The position numbers were made by a program, and so were the translations under genes. Below are positions 10,301 through 19,534 of a stretch of 64,000 nt of DNA, piece by piece. A model generated the notes under the pieces. It was not told the origin of the DNA, searched no databases, and worked only from the letters and a program-made list of their open reading frames with translations. The stretch covers positions 1 to 64,000 of the forward strand of contig CAZCBH010000011.1 in the NCBI GenBank assembly GCA_964496875.1. The letters are read 5' to 3'. Position 1 is the stretch's first letter, and each line of letters opens with the position of its first letter. Source of the DNA: RI-106 sp964496875. Lineage in GTDB: Bacteria; Cyanobacteriota; Vampirovibrionia; Obscuribacterales; Obscuribacteraceae.

Positions 10301-12224
10301 TCATAGCGATCGAGCTCCGCCGCTCTAGCTTTTTTGGGGTCTATTTCGGCAGCCACTTCCCGGGCAGGAGCTTGATCTCCCTGACCGTCTTTGCCCTGAC
10401 GAAGCGCTGCCCTTGTGGGATCATTGCGTCCGATTTCAGAAAGACTGTCCACCTGGTGATAGATGTCCTGTCCGATGACTACCGCAAAGGGCAATTCGGT
10501 CATTTTGGCGCCGAATTCAGCCGGGGCGTAGATTCTATTGGCCCATTTGGAGCCTTTGATCTGCGCTTCGACGATAGCCGAGGCCGAACCCGCTGCCGAA
10601 GCGGCTTCGGTTCCTGTGCGCAGATTCTTGAGCATGCGCCAGCTGCCGGCACCGAGCCCGAGCGCAGCATCACCCACAAAATAGAGTCCCCGGGCGGTCT
10701 GGATGTGTTGACCGATTTCGGTATTCTGAAAGTAGGCATTGTTGACGATACCGCTGGCGCCGACGGTGGCACGAAGACCGCCTTTGAAAGCCTGTTTGGC
10801 TGCCTGGCTGAGCACCAGTTGACCGGCGCGGGCCGCTTTTACCGCTGCACCTACCTGGATGGTGCCGGTTACTAACATGGCACCATCGAGGGTGGCGATA
10901 AGGGCTTTCTCTCCGTAGTGAAAAACTTGTTGTCTGGTTCTCCAGGAAGCCAGATCCTTGGCTTGCATGATTTCGACTTTGCCGCCGTTGCGCACCGGTA
11001 CCCAGTCCTCCGGGTCATATTCTCGCGGGGCTACGTTTATCTCGTTGCCGATTTTGTCGGCACCGATATTTAGATAGTTGTACCAGTTCGAATATCTGTA
11101 CTGAACATCGTTGGAGATGACGATCTTCTTTTTGCCGTCGGTGCCGGTTTTTTCTTCTACATCGAACTCCAGATCGATGAGGTTATAGTATTTTTCGGAG
11201 CCGTTGACGTTCTCTTTGTCGACGAACTCGCTGATGTCGCCTTTTTGATCCAGTCTGACCCGTCCTTCCGGGGTGTCGATTTCGCCCCAGAAAAGCAGAC
11301 GATCCGGATTCTCTTCCAGTTTAATCAACTCTTTGAGGGCCTGGTCGACTTCCTGACCATGGTCGGCCATCCACTTGCGCAGGTTCTCCATCTTCTCTTT
11401 GTTCTCTGGATGATCGAGTCTGAGATCCTTTGGAAGATCGAGTTTGACCTCGGTAATTCTGCCTTTTTCATCTCTGATTATTTCGGCGCCGGGCGGTTTT
11501 TCGAAGCCGAAACGTTTACCGGCTCTGTCGAGGCTGTCCATAGCCTCTACATAGTTGCGGACCCTGGTGGCAAGGTCCACTGCTTCTATTGCCGCGGCAC
11601 GCCATTCTTCCGGTTTGGAGCCTCTTTTATCGAGCCAGGCCGCCTGTTGATCTTNNNNNNNNNNNNNNNNNNNNNNNNNNNNNNNNNNNNNNNNNNNNNN
11701 NNNNNNNNNNNNNNNNNNNNNNNNNNNNNNNNNNNNNNNNNNNNNNNNNNNNNNTGCAGTCTGGTCAGTTCTGTGATCGCACCTGGAACCGCTTGCTTCT
11801 CCATCCAGGTAACCATGTTCTTATAGGCTTCTTTGGTTGCCGGTCCAAAGCGTCCTTCGCGTTCCTCTTGCTGTATCTTTTCGACGCCTTCTTTGATCTG
11901 CCTGGCGAACTCTTCATCAGAGACATTCTCAGGTCGAGGCTGGGAGATAGAGTAGATGTTTACTAACTGCTTCTGAAGGAAAGAGACCCGTCTTTGCTCT
12001 TCTTCCGTTAGAGGTTTCTCTGCTGTATTGTCTACTATCTCAAGCGCCGGGACCACAGCACTCTCTTTGGTTTCAAATACTACACCGGTTTGACCGGCTG
12101 TCTGGACTTCAGACTTTCTGAGATCTTCAGATTCGGACTGTAATGTGTCGACAGCTTCTTTCTTCTGATCGGGCTGACTGTCGCCGACTTTTGCTTCGAC
12201 GGGAAGCTCTCTGGTCTCTGCCAT
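7372..12224 (-). CDS. Very large HEAT-repeat protein, interrupted by an assembly gap
   Basis: Two pieces appear to be one gene. The N-terminal piece starts at ATG 12224, preceded by GGAG eight bases upstream, and runs into the N gap at 11754. The C-terminal piece is already open where it leaves the gap (11654) and reads on to a stop at 7372, so the internal ATG at 11580 is not the true start. The first part is disordered and acidic (Glu/Gln-rich). After the gap comes a helical region, then hydrophobic Ala/Gly-rich segments (about residues 225-320 counted from 11580) that may be membrane associated. The last 800 or so residues are HEAT-like repeats (for example RIAAIQSLTEMGSRNAITVL, VRYEAIKALETLRDPKLRSL). 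Total length exceeds 1580 residues. Presumably a scaffold; function unknown. Confidence 0.75.
11655..11754. other. Assembly gap (100 N)
   Basis: Exactly 100 undetermined bases, the usual placeholder for a scaffold gap of unknown true size. The frames on its two sides differ, which means nothing if the gap length is arbitrary. The surrounding minus-strand coding sequence is continuous in character on both sides. Confidence 0.98.
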
Positions 12225-12338
12225 AAAAAAAACTCCGGACATAAAAACGGGGGATGGGGGGTAGTTTATATCTATCGTCATCCGCCCGTTTTTGGACACT
12301 TTCCGAGTTTTATGGTAGGAATTTCTTTTGTCTCAGTG

Positions 12339-15300
12339 TTAACGGGGGCTTACCGTCGCTCTCTTCTCGTCTTCGTAGCGAGAATCACCGGCCAGGGCTT
12401 CTTGCTGGCTTGCGTAATAGGCCAGGGCTGCACTTACGACGATACCCAGAGCCACGCCGCGGCTTAGAGAGCCCCGTATAGAGCCTTCGCTCCGTCCGGC
12501 TGCTTCGCCTTCTTTAATGTGCCTTGCTATGTAGTCGTGCGCTTTGTCACGAACTTCAGAACTGCCTGTGCTTTCGAGAATTCTAATCACCGTTTCTAAG
12601 TTACGCGCCCTTGATCTTTCGGCTTCGGTCTCGCTCTTCTTCAAGCGCGCAATCTCCTGGCGAAGCTCTTCTATCTGGGATTCGCTCACTTTCTCGCCGC
12701 GGCTCTCCACTTTGCCGTCGATATTGGCGCCTTCGGCTATCTCTTTGTTGAACACACCGGCTCCGTTCGAGGAAGCCTCTAAGGATGGCTTGATCTCCAC
12801 CGGAGTCTCCATCAGCCGGGTTCGTCTCTGGCGAGGGGCGGTCTCGGCTGGCGCTTCCGGGGCGGCTTCAGCCGATCTTTTCAATTCTGAGTTCTCTAGT
12901 TTCAGGGCTTCTGCTTCGGCTAGAGCGACGGCTTGTTGTTTCTCGGCGGTAGCAAGTTTAGCTTGCATCTCGCCAAGCAGCCGACTCATCTCGGCTTTTG
13001 CCCTTTCCGCTTCTGATCGGGCTCTAGCTAGTTCGGCATCTTTGTTGGCTAGCTCCTCTTGTGTGGCTTCGACCTGGCTGGAGAGCTTCGAAATTTCTCG
13101 TGCGGAACCTTCCGCCTGGGCTCCCTGCTCTTTTACCGTCGTTCTGAGATTCTCTATCAGGGCGTTGGCCTGGGCTGCTTCTCTGGCTGCGGTCTGGGCT
13201 TCGAGGGCGCGTGCCTCTTTTAGACTGGTCAGTTCGCCTTCAAGAGCGGTGATTTTTGCATCGGCACTTATTTGGCGTTCGGCGGCTTCAGTTGCGGCGG
13301 TCTCTTTCGCCGCTTCAAGAGTAGCGATTCTGGTTCTGAGAGTTTCTGCCTCTTTGCCTGATTGTTCTTTTGTTTGAGCCAGCTCCTGTTTGAGGGTTTC
13401 TATCTCGGTATTGCTTCTGGTGGCGGCTTCGGCGGCGGCTTTTTTCTCTACTTCTTGAGCCTCTTTTATCTGAGTTATCTCGGTTTCGAGAGTGCCGATA
13501 CGTTTTGTGCTCTCGGCAAGGGCTTCTCTTGCTGTAGCCAGTTCGGCAACTTTTGTGTCTAGTTGAGAAAGAGAGATACGGGTCGCATCTTTTGCTTCGA
13601 CCAGCTCTTTTTTGAGAGACTCTAATTCGGTATTAGTTCTGGTTTCGGTATCGCGAGCCAGTTTTTGTTCTTGTTCTCTGGCCGCTTTTAGATCTTGAAC
13701 TTGAGTCTCCAGGCTGGTGATGCGCTCGCCAGCTTCTTTAGATTCGGTCTCTTTAGAGGCTTTGAGTTCGGTCAGTTGCTGTTCTAGAGAAGTGGTTCTC
13801 TCGCCGCTGGCTTTGAGCGACTCGGCAGCCACTTTAGCTTCAGCCTCTCTATCGGCGGTGAGCTTTTCTATCTTAGCTTCGAGGGCTTCGATAGATCTGG
13901 TGGCAGTCTCTTTGGACTGGGCAAGCTCTTGTTTAAGTGCTTCGGTCTCTTTAGAGTCTGCCTGCTTATCTGCTTCTAGCGTGGCGATTCTGGTTCTGAG
14001 AGTTTCTGCCTCTTTGCCTGATTGTTCTTTTGTTTGAGCCAGCTCCTGTTTGAGGGTTTCTATCTCGGTATTGCTTCTGGTGGCGGCTTCGGCGGCGGCT
14101 TTTTTCTCTACTTCTTGAGCCTCTTTTATCTGAGTTATCTCGGTTTCGAGAGTGCCGATACGTTTTGTGCTCTCGGCAAGGGCTTCTCTTGCTGTAGCCA
14201 GTTCGGCAACTTTTGTGTCTAGTTGAGAAAGAGAGATACGGGTCGCATCTTTTGCTTCGACCAGCTCTTTTTTGAGAGACTCTAATTCGGTATTAGTTCT
14301 GGTTTCGGTATCGCGAGCCAGTTTTTGTTCTTGTTCTCTGGCCGCTTTTAGATCTTGAACTTGAGTCTCCAGGCTGGTGATGCGCTCGCCAGCTTCTTTA
14401 GATTCGGTCTCTTTAGAGGCTTTGAGTTCGGTCAGTTGCTGTTCTAGAGAAGTGGTTCTCTCGCCGCTGGCTTTGAGCGACTCGGCAGCCACTTTAGCTT
14501 CAGCCTCTCTATCGGCGGTGAGCTTTTCTATCTTAGCTTCGAGGGCTTCGATAGATCTGGTGGCAGTCTCTTTAGATTGGGCAAGCTCTTGCTTAAGTGC
14601 TTTGGTCTCTTTTGAATCTGCCTGTTTGTCGGCTTCAAGAGTAGCGATTCTGGTTCTGAGAGTTTCTGCCTCTTTGCCGGAGTTTTCTTTTGTTTGAGCA
14701 AGCTCCTGTTTGAGGGTCTCTATCTCAGTATTGCTTCTGGTGGCAGCATCTGCAGCTTCTTTAGATTGGCTTTCATTGCTCTCTTTCAGTTTTGTTACTT
14801 CTGATTCGAGGGTTTCTATGCGCTCTGAATTTTTCTTGTTCTCGATTTCTCTTGCTTGTTCCAAGTCAGTCAACTGACTTTTGAGACCTTCTATCTGGAG
14901 CTTTGCCTGGCGAGCTGCTTCGGCGGCTTCTTTCGATTCTCCCTGGCGGGCCTGCTCCAGCTTGACCATCTGATCTGTTAAAGCTTCTATGGTCTGGCCG
15001 GAGAGCTTCACTGATTCTGCCGAATCCCGTGCCATTCTCTCTTTAGCCAGTTCAAGCTCTCGGACCTCTTGCTTGAGTGTCTCTATCTCTCTTGCACTTT
15101 TCTCTTTGTCCAGACCGGTTGTATTTTCGAGCGTTGTTAGACCTTCTTTGAGAGATTTTATTTCTTGGTTGGCTTCAGCTACCTTTCTATTGGCTTCACG
15201 GATTTCATTATCCCGGGCTGTTTCCAGATTTTTGATCTCGGTTTCAAGGGCTTCGACTTTTGCTCTCGATTGCAGATCAGCCTCAGTGGCTTTCTTTGCC

Positions 15301-16415
15301 TCGGTCTCACGATTCTGTTCCAGTTGTGCAACTGTGCTTTTTAAAGATTCTATTTCGCGAGCTGATTTTTGGCCGGCTTGCTCTGCTGTTTTAGACTCTG
15401 TGTGTCTGGCTTCTTCGCTGGCGGTCAGGCTCTCTTTCAACTTTTCGATTTGCTCGGAGGCTTGTTTTTGATCGGAAGAGGCGGTTTTAAGATCGGCTTC
15501 TCGCTGGGTTCGCGCTGTTTCCAGATCCGCTTTGAGCTCTTCGATTGTTTTCTTTGCCTGGGTCTCCGCCGTTCTGAAATTCTCTCTTTCGGTTTCCAGA
15601 CGTTGATCTTTCTCTTCAATTTGCCGGGTCATCTCCTGCTTCAATCTTTCGGAAGTGGACTTCAGACCGGTCAGCTCTGTCTCTACCTTTTTGAGAGCTT
15701 CGGAGTGATCTCCTTCCAGTTTCTTGAGATCTTCAACGGCTTTTCCTTTCTCTAAGATAGCCTTGTCGAGCATTTCGGTGAGCTGCTCCCGGGTGGCTTC
15801 TACTCTTTTGGGTTTGGATTCGGCTTCGGCTTCAGGAGATCTTTCAGCGTTCGATTCAGAGTTCGAATTCTGATCAGGCTTTCGCTCGAGGAAATATTTG
15901 CCGCCCTCTTTTATCAGTTTGTAGCCGCCATAAGCAAGGGCTGCTATAGCCACCATCTCCGCCGGTGATCTTTCCGTTCCGTCACCATTGGCTTCCAGTT
16001 TTGTCGGTGCAGTATTTTCGGGGGCAGGGGATGCCGAATCCGCTGTCTCTGCCGGAATGCTCTTGCCTTCTACTTCTAACTTGGCCGGTGCCTGATCGGC
16101 AGGCTTATCTGCTTTTGTGATATCGGCAATATCAGAGGTTTTCGGATCGGAAGATGGCTTTGAACCTTCTTGTTGATCCATGAGTTCATTTATATCGAGG
16201 GGAGCGAGTTGAGTCATCTCCATCACTCGCTTCGGAATACGGACCCCGGTGTCTCCGGGTCCGGACCATGTATCGGCGGCAACTTGCTGCCAGGTCTGGG
16301 CTCTCGTGCTCGACCTATCGGCGCCGGGATTGAAGTCCATAGTGGAATCCGCTTTGCCGTTATTAGAGTCGGTTACCCCGGGGCGGGGTTCGTAAGTACC
16401 GTTGTTCGCTGCCAT
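12339..16415 (-). CDS. Giant coiled-coil membrane-associated protein with internal duplication
   Basis: 1358 residues. A disordered Asn/Asp/Pro-rich N-terminus is followed by a short hydrophobic segment near residue 155 (MVAIAALAYGGYKLI). Then come about 950 residues of nearly uninterrupted coiled coil rich in Glu, Lys, Ala and Thr (repeating IETLKQELAQTKE-type heptads). The end is an Arg/Glu-rich conserved cap and a C-terminal hydrophobic segment (VALGIVVSAALAYYASQQ). Both ends match the neighbouring 378-residue protein, so the two are paralogues differing by the inserted coiled coil. A 220-residue block is duplicated in tandem. It may be a long spacer or tether at the envelope. Upstream is a run of eleven C on the coding strand and no Shine-Dalgarno. 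Confidence 0.8.
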   Translation of the reverse strand: MAANNGTYEPRPGVTDSNNGKADSTMDFNPGADRSSTRAQTWQQVAADTWSGPGDTGVRIPKRVMEMTQLAPLDINELMDQQEGSKPSSDPKTSDIADITKADKPADQAPAKLEVEGKSIPAETADSASPAPENTAPTKLEANGDGTERSPAEMVAIAALAYGGYKLIKEGGKYFLERKPDQNSNSESNAERSPEAEAESKPKRVEATREQLTEMLDKAILEKGKAVEDLKKLEGDHSEALKKVETELTGLKSTSERLKQEMTRQIEEKDQRLETERENFRTAETQAKKTIEELKADLETARTQREADLKTASSDQKQASEQIEKLKESLTASEEARHTESKTAEQAGQKSAREIESLKSTVAQLEQNRETEAKKATEADLQSRAKVEALETEIKNLETARDNEIREANRKVAEANQEIKSLKEGLTTLENTTGLDKEKSAREIETLKQEVRELELAKERMARDSAESVKLSGQTIEALTDQMVKLEQARQGESKEAAEAARQAKLQIEGLKSQLTDLEQAREIENKKNSERIETLESEVTKLKESNESQSKEAADAATRSNTEIETLKQELAQTKENSGKEAETLRTRIATLEADKQADSKETKALKQELAQSKETATRSIEALEAKIEKLTADREAEAKVAAESLKASGERTTSLEQQLTELKASKETESKEAGERITSLETQVQDLKAAREQEQKLARDTETRTNTELESLKKELVEAKDATRISLSQLDTKVAELATAREALAESTKRIGTLETEITQIKEAQEVEKKAAAEAATRSNTEIETLKQELAQTKEQSGKEAETLRTRIATLEADKQADSKETEALKQELAQSKETATRSIEALEAKIEKLTADREAEAKVAAESLKASGERTTSLEQQLTELKASKETESKEAGERITSLETQVQDLKAAREQEQKLARDTETRTNTELESLKKELVEAKDATRISLSQLDTKVAELATAREALAESTKRIGTLETEITQIKEAQEVEKKAAAEAATRSNTEIETLKQELAQTKEQSGKEAETLRTRIATLEAAKETAATEAAERQISADAKITALEGELTSLKEARALEAQTAAREAAQANALIENLRTTVKEQGAQAEGSAREISKLSSQVEATQEELANKDAELARARSEAERAKAEMSRLLGEMQAKLATAEKQQAVALAEAEALKLENSELKRSAEAAPEAPAETAPRQRRTRLMETPVEIKPSLEASSNGAGVFNKEIAEGANIDGKVESRGEKVSESQIEELRQEIARLKKSETEAERSRARNLETVIRILESTGSSEVRDKAHDYIARHIKEGEAAGRSEGSIRGSLSRGVALGIVVSAALAYYASQQEALAGDSRYEDEKRATVSPR
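13324..14573. repeat. Tandem direct repeat, 660-bp unit, two copies
   Basis: Positions 13324-13913 and 13984-14573 are identical over about 590 bp by line-by-line reading; the period is 660 bp (220 codons), so the frame is kept. Differences gather in the last 70 bp of each unit, and a partial third copy begins at about 14641. The repeat encodes coiled coil inside the giant protein. Near-perfect DNA identity, silent sites included, indicates recent duplication or active homogenisation. Confidence 0.93.
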
Positions 16416-16426
16416 AACAATAGAGA

Positions 16427-16437
16427 GGGGGGGGGGG
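16427..16437. repeat. Homopolymer run of eleven G just upstream of the coiled-coil gene
   Basis: Eleven consecutive G on the plus strand (C on the coding strand) end 11 bases from the ATG at 16415. This falls in the leader or promoter of that gene. Tracts of this length are prone to slippage. Confidence 0.8.
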
Positions 16438-16503
16438 ATAGAGAAACAATCGTTTTAGATTTACTGTTTCGGTATCTATGCAGTCAGATGGTTTTTTCGA
16501 CAA

Positions 16504-17640
16504 CTATTTACCGGATACTCCGGCGCGATTCTCTTCTTCCAGGTTCGGTTGATTATCGAGAGTGGACATATAGTAGGCAAGAGCTGCGCTTACGATTATG
16601 CCTATCCCGACAGCACGGCCAAGTTTGCCACCACCGCTTCGTTCGGCTTCTGCTTTTCTATTGCCTTCTGCGATTCTGTTGCGAATGTATTTGTGGGCGG
16701 CTTCCTGCACTCGTGGACTGTCGCTGTTCTCCAGGATTTTGACGACACGCTCCAGATTGTGTGCTCTTTTGTTCTCTGCTTCTACTTTGCTCTCTTTGAG
16801 CCGGCGAATCTCTTCTTTTATAGTATCGACTTCGGATCGGGTCAGGCTCTCGGAGGCTCTGTCGCTTCCTAGAATCGCTTCGGAGCCGGAGGCCACTTTT
16901 CGTTCGAACACACCGGAAGTGCTTTTTTCTGCTTCCACTCTCTCTTCAAACCGGGTCGGTGATTCTCCGTCTACAATTCTCGGCTTGCGACCACGTCTTT
17001 CTGATTCTGTATCTTTATCTGTTTTAGTCTCGGTTTCTTTGGTGGTTCCTTCTACCGCAGGAGCTTCTTTTGCCTGTCTCTGCAGTACGAACTTTCGACC
17101 TTGTTTAATGACCTGGTAGCCACCATAGAGGACAAGGGCAGAAATCAGAGGATTCTCTTTAATCTTGTGCCAGAGGTCTGGTTCGAATTCTATTCGATCA
17201 TCAATTTCTGGAATATCGAGCTTGTCCAAAGAGCCGAGCTTATCGAGGGCCGGCAATGGTGCCGATTCTATCGCTTTGACTATCTCTTCGGGCTTTTTTG
17301 TAGTGCCGTCTTCCGGTTTGATAAAGGCTTTCAAAAGGGACTGGCGAAGGGCGTCTTCCTGGGCTTTGGCTGCCGCTGCTTGATCTTCCGGCTGGGGAGG
17401 AGGCTTATCATCGTCGCCGGCCTGGGCCAGTACTATATTGTCACTGTTGCCACCATAATCAATCGGTTCTATGGTGAGCATGCCGTCTTCATCAACTGAG
17501 CCGGAGAGAGCCATTGCCGATTTGGAAGGAGGCGCAAAATCATACGCTTCGAAGATGAGGGCACCTGGATCTACTTTGGGTGTTAAGGCATCACTTTCGG
17601 TGCTGACCTTATCAGGTCTGAAGACTGTGGGATTTTCCAT
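16504..17640 (-). CDS. Membrane-associated paralogue of the giant coiled-coil protein
   Basis: 378 residues. The N-terminal 140 residues are acidic and disordered. A hydrophobic stretch follows (ISALVLYGGYQVIKQGRKF), matching the AYGGYKLIKEGGKYF segment of the downstream giant protein. The C-terminal 150 residues also match it: GVF.(R/K) start, a Glu/Lys/Arg helix (EEIRRLKESKVEAENKRAHN), an ERVVKILENS..RVQEAAHKYI block, and the terminal hydrophobic segment GIIVSAALAYYMS. Only the long coiled coil is missing. It precedes the giant gene by about 90 bp on the same strand, so the two are probably co-expressed. No start-proximal Shine-Dalgarno is evident. Function unknown. Confidence 0.75.
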   Translation of the reverse strand: MENPTVFRPDKVSTESDALTPKVDPGALIFEAYDFAPPSKSAMALSGSVDEDGMLTIEPIDYGGNSDNIVLAQAGDDDKPPPQPEDQAAAAKAQEDALRQSLLKAFIKPEDGTTKKPEEIVKAIESAPLPALDKLGSLDKLDIPEIDDRIEFEPDLWHKIKENPLISALVLYGGYQVIKQGRKFVLQRQAKEAPAVEGTTKETETKTDKDTESERRGRKPRIVDGESPTRFEERVEAEKSTSGVFERKVASGSEAILGSDRASESLTRSEVDTIKEEIRRLKESKVEAENKRAHNLERVVKILENSDSPRVQEAAHKYIRNRIAEGNRKAEAERSGGGKLGRAVGIGIIVSAALAYYMSTLDNQPNLEEENRAGVSGK

Positions 17641-17865
17641 GGTTCAAGGATAAAGGTGGGGTAAAGAAACATGGGAACTCTACTCTAGTTCGAATCGGTT
17701 GGGATAATTCGACCGTTGTCGTTCCACATTTACATCTATGCGGATTGTTTTATTTTTCGACTGCGATCAGAAAAAAAATTGATGCAGTCACAAATTTGCC
17801 ACAAATAATTGAAAAAGTAGAAATTACGAAGAAGTAGAAGACCTTTCTAATTTGAGGATCCCCGG

Positions 17866-18066
17866 GTGGCTGACTGGATGAATGTCGATAACGAGATAGC
17901 CTGTGATTTTGCTCTTTTCACTGATGAGCGAATAAATGTGGATTATCGACTGTGGCTCAAGCAGAAAAACGAGATCGTCGCGCTTCGCTATCTGGTCGCC
18001 ATGCAGATGCTTGGAATATTTGTACTTGCTGTGGCTGTAGCTTTTTTAATGATCGGCTGGTATTGA
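17866..18066 (+). CDS. Small single-pass membrane protein
   Basis: 66 residues from GTG 17866, which has AGGA seven bases upstream; an internal ATG at 17878 lacks a well-placed site. The N-terminal 40 residues are polar and acidic. One C-terminal hydrophobic segment (about 43-64, YLVAMQMLGIFVLAVAVAFLMIG) makes it a probable tail-anchored or single-span inner-membrane protein. It stops 1 bp before the end of the convergent kinase gene. No family recognised. Confidence 0.55.
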   Translation: MADWMNVDNEIACDFALFTDERINVDYRLWLKQKNEIVALRYLVAMQMLGIFVLAVAVAFLMIGWY

Positions 18067-18067
18067 A

Positions 18068-18925
18068 TCAATTTATCGTCGCATTTTTAAGAGCCGAGCG
18101 CATTTCTTCGATTTTTTGAAAGCGATCTTCCGGCTCTTTCATAAGAGCTATCGCCATTATCTTCTTAAGATCTTCCGGGACGACAATATGCCGGGGGATT
18201 CTGTCGAGGGGTATCGAAGTTCGGTGGATCTGATTTTCCATGGTTTCACGGGCGGTGGTACCGGCCACTGGTGCGATGCCGGTTAGAGCGCGGAACATGA
18301 CACAACCGAGAGAGTAGATGTCGGAGCGGGGATCTATGGTTTTGCCCAGGCATTGCTCGGGACTCATGTAGGCCGGGGTTCCCACCACATAACCCTCTAG
18401 AGTAACCTTCTCTTCGGCTGCTTTTGTAGAATCTATATGCCGGGCAAGACCGAAATCGACGAGCTTTACGTTCTGGTTCTCTTTGCCTTTGTTCTGGATT
18501 ATTATGTTGCTCGGCTTTAAATCTCTGTGAACAAGACCACGACCATGAGCATGGGCGAGGGCGTCAGCGACTTGAAGAAAGATGTCGACACAGTCTCGGG
18601 CTTCCAGGGGACCGTTTCTTCGGATCATCCTTCGAAGGGTCACGCCTTTGATAAGCTCCATGACGATATAGCAGCTACCATCCTCGGTATCGCCAAACTC
18701 GAATACTTTTACGATGTTGGGATGTTCCAGCTCGCTTGCCGCTTTCGCCTCTCTTTTGAAGCGCTGTATAGCTCTATCTTGATTGGCATAAGTCGAAGTG
18801 AGGAACTTGATGGCGAATTCCTGATCCGAATCGATGGATGTTGCCTGAAACACCTCACCAAGATGACCCTGGCCGATTTTCTCTTTGATGATGTATTTGT
18901 TTGCTAGGGTCTCTGCTCGGGTCAC
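18068..18925 (-). CDS. Hanks-type serine/threonine protein kinase, soluble
   Basis: 285 residues from a GTG start, little more than a kinase domain. Seen in order: glycine-rich loop GQGHLGEVF (about 18-26), ATP-anchoring Lys in EFAIKFL, catalytic HRDLKPSN, metal-binding DFGLARH, the activation segment with GTPAYMSPEQ, and DIYSLGCVMF. It therefore has the complete set of residues expected of an active PknB-like kinase. There is no transmembrane helix and no sensor domain, so it must be activated by a partner or by autophosphorylation. It is a single gene with no cognate phosphatase nearby. Confidence 0.92.
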   Translation of the reverse strand: MTRAETLANKYIIKEKIGQGHLGEVFQATSIDSDQEFAIKFLTSTYANQDRAIQRFKREAKAASELEHPNIVKVFEFGDTEDGSCYIVMELIKGVTLRRMIRRNGPLEARDCVDIFLQVADALAHAHGRGLVHRDLKPSNIIIQNKGKENQNVKLVDFGLARHIDSTKAAEEKVTLEGYVVGTPAYMSPEQCLGKTIDPRSDIYSLGCVMFRALTGIAPVAGTTARETMENQIHRTSIPLDRIPRHIVVPEDLKKIMAIALMKEPEDRFQKIEEMRSALKNATIN

Positions 18926-18987
18926 TGCAGGTATTCCGAAAGGTCTTTGGTCTATATTTTTTACCCGCTTGGCCCGATTTTAAAATG

Positions 18988-19020
18988 GAAGAGCCTCTTT
19001 TCAGAGGCTCTTCTTGCAGG
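18988..19020 (-). terminator. Rho-independent-like terminator of the NPPG-repeat gene
   Basis: A perfect 11-bp inverted repeat (18988-18998 with 19003-19013) around a 4-base loop lies about 14 bp past the stop of the minus-strand repeat-protein gene. Reading on the minus strand, the stem is followed by a T-rich CCATTTTAAAAT. It is placed to end transcription before the kinase gene. Confidence 0.75.
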
Positions 19021-19026
19021 TGTATT

Positions 19027-19383
19027 TTAAAAATAGGCTTTGCCTGGACCGGGCGGGTTGTAGACCCAACCTTGTCCGGTCCCGCCCTTTGAACCAGGCG
19101 GGTTATAACGCCAGAAAGGACCATGACCGACCCCACCTTTTGGACCTGGCGGATTTATACGACCCTTGTTGGCGGCTGTGTAGCGTACTTTGCCTGGACC
19201 GGGCGGATTATAGATCCAGCCTTTGCCAACCCCGCCTTTTTTACCCGGCGGATTATATCTGAAGTATTTGCCGTGACCGGGACCGCCTTTGGGTCCGGGC
19301 GGGTTAATTCCCCAGGACCAGGCGGCAGGTGCTGTCAGTGTGCTGGCAAGGCCTGCTACCAGGAGCATGCTCAACCATTTCAT
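19027..19383 (-). CDS. Secreted Gly/Pro-rich NPPG-repeat protein
   Basis: 118 residues from ATG 19383, chosen because GGAGG lies eight bases upstream; a longer frame exists but lacks this support. Residues 1-24 form a classical signal peptide (MKWLSMLLVAGLASTLTAPA, then AWSW). The mature protein is two copies of a 43-residue unit (about 26-68 and 76-118) joined by a 7-residue linker. Each unit carries three NPPG motifs separated by GG.G.G segments with aromatic residues (YFRYNPPG, WIYNPPG). No Cys. It should be exported and unstructured or collagen-like, possibly a surface or matrix component. I know no named family. It has its own terminator, so it is monocistronic. Confidence 0.72.
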   Translation of the reverse strand: MKWLSMLLVAGLASTLTAPAAWSWGINPPGPKGGPGHGKYFRYNPPGKKGGVGKGWIYNPPGPGKVRYTAANKGRINPPGPKGGVGHGPFWRYNPPGSKGGTGQGWVYNPPGPGKAYF

Positions 19384-19534
19384 GTCTATTACCTCCATGT
19401 AATTTCTTTTTCGTCCTTTCCTTTCAATAGCTATCTGAAAAACCGGCTTCTGATTTTTAAACGACAAAACCATGTCAAGAGTTCAATCGCCTGGATAAAA
19501 TTTTCAATTTAAGATCTAACGGATTTGAGATGCG

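Noticed and set aside
13362..14697. Pairs of identical plus-strand open frames opposite the coiled-coil gene
   Set aside because: They are antisense shadows copied by the 660-bp duplication; the minus-strand frame is the one with heptad structure and codon logic.
17854..17867. GAGGATCCCCGGGT, identical over 14 bases to a common cloning-vector polylinker
   Set aside because: Flanking bases do not continue as vector, the segment gives the ribosome-binding site and GTG of a plausible small gene, and coding sequence continues on both sides. Coincidence is more likely than vector contamination.
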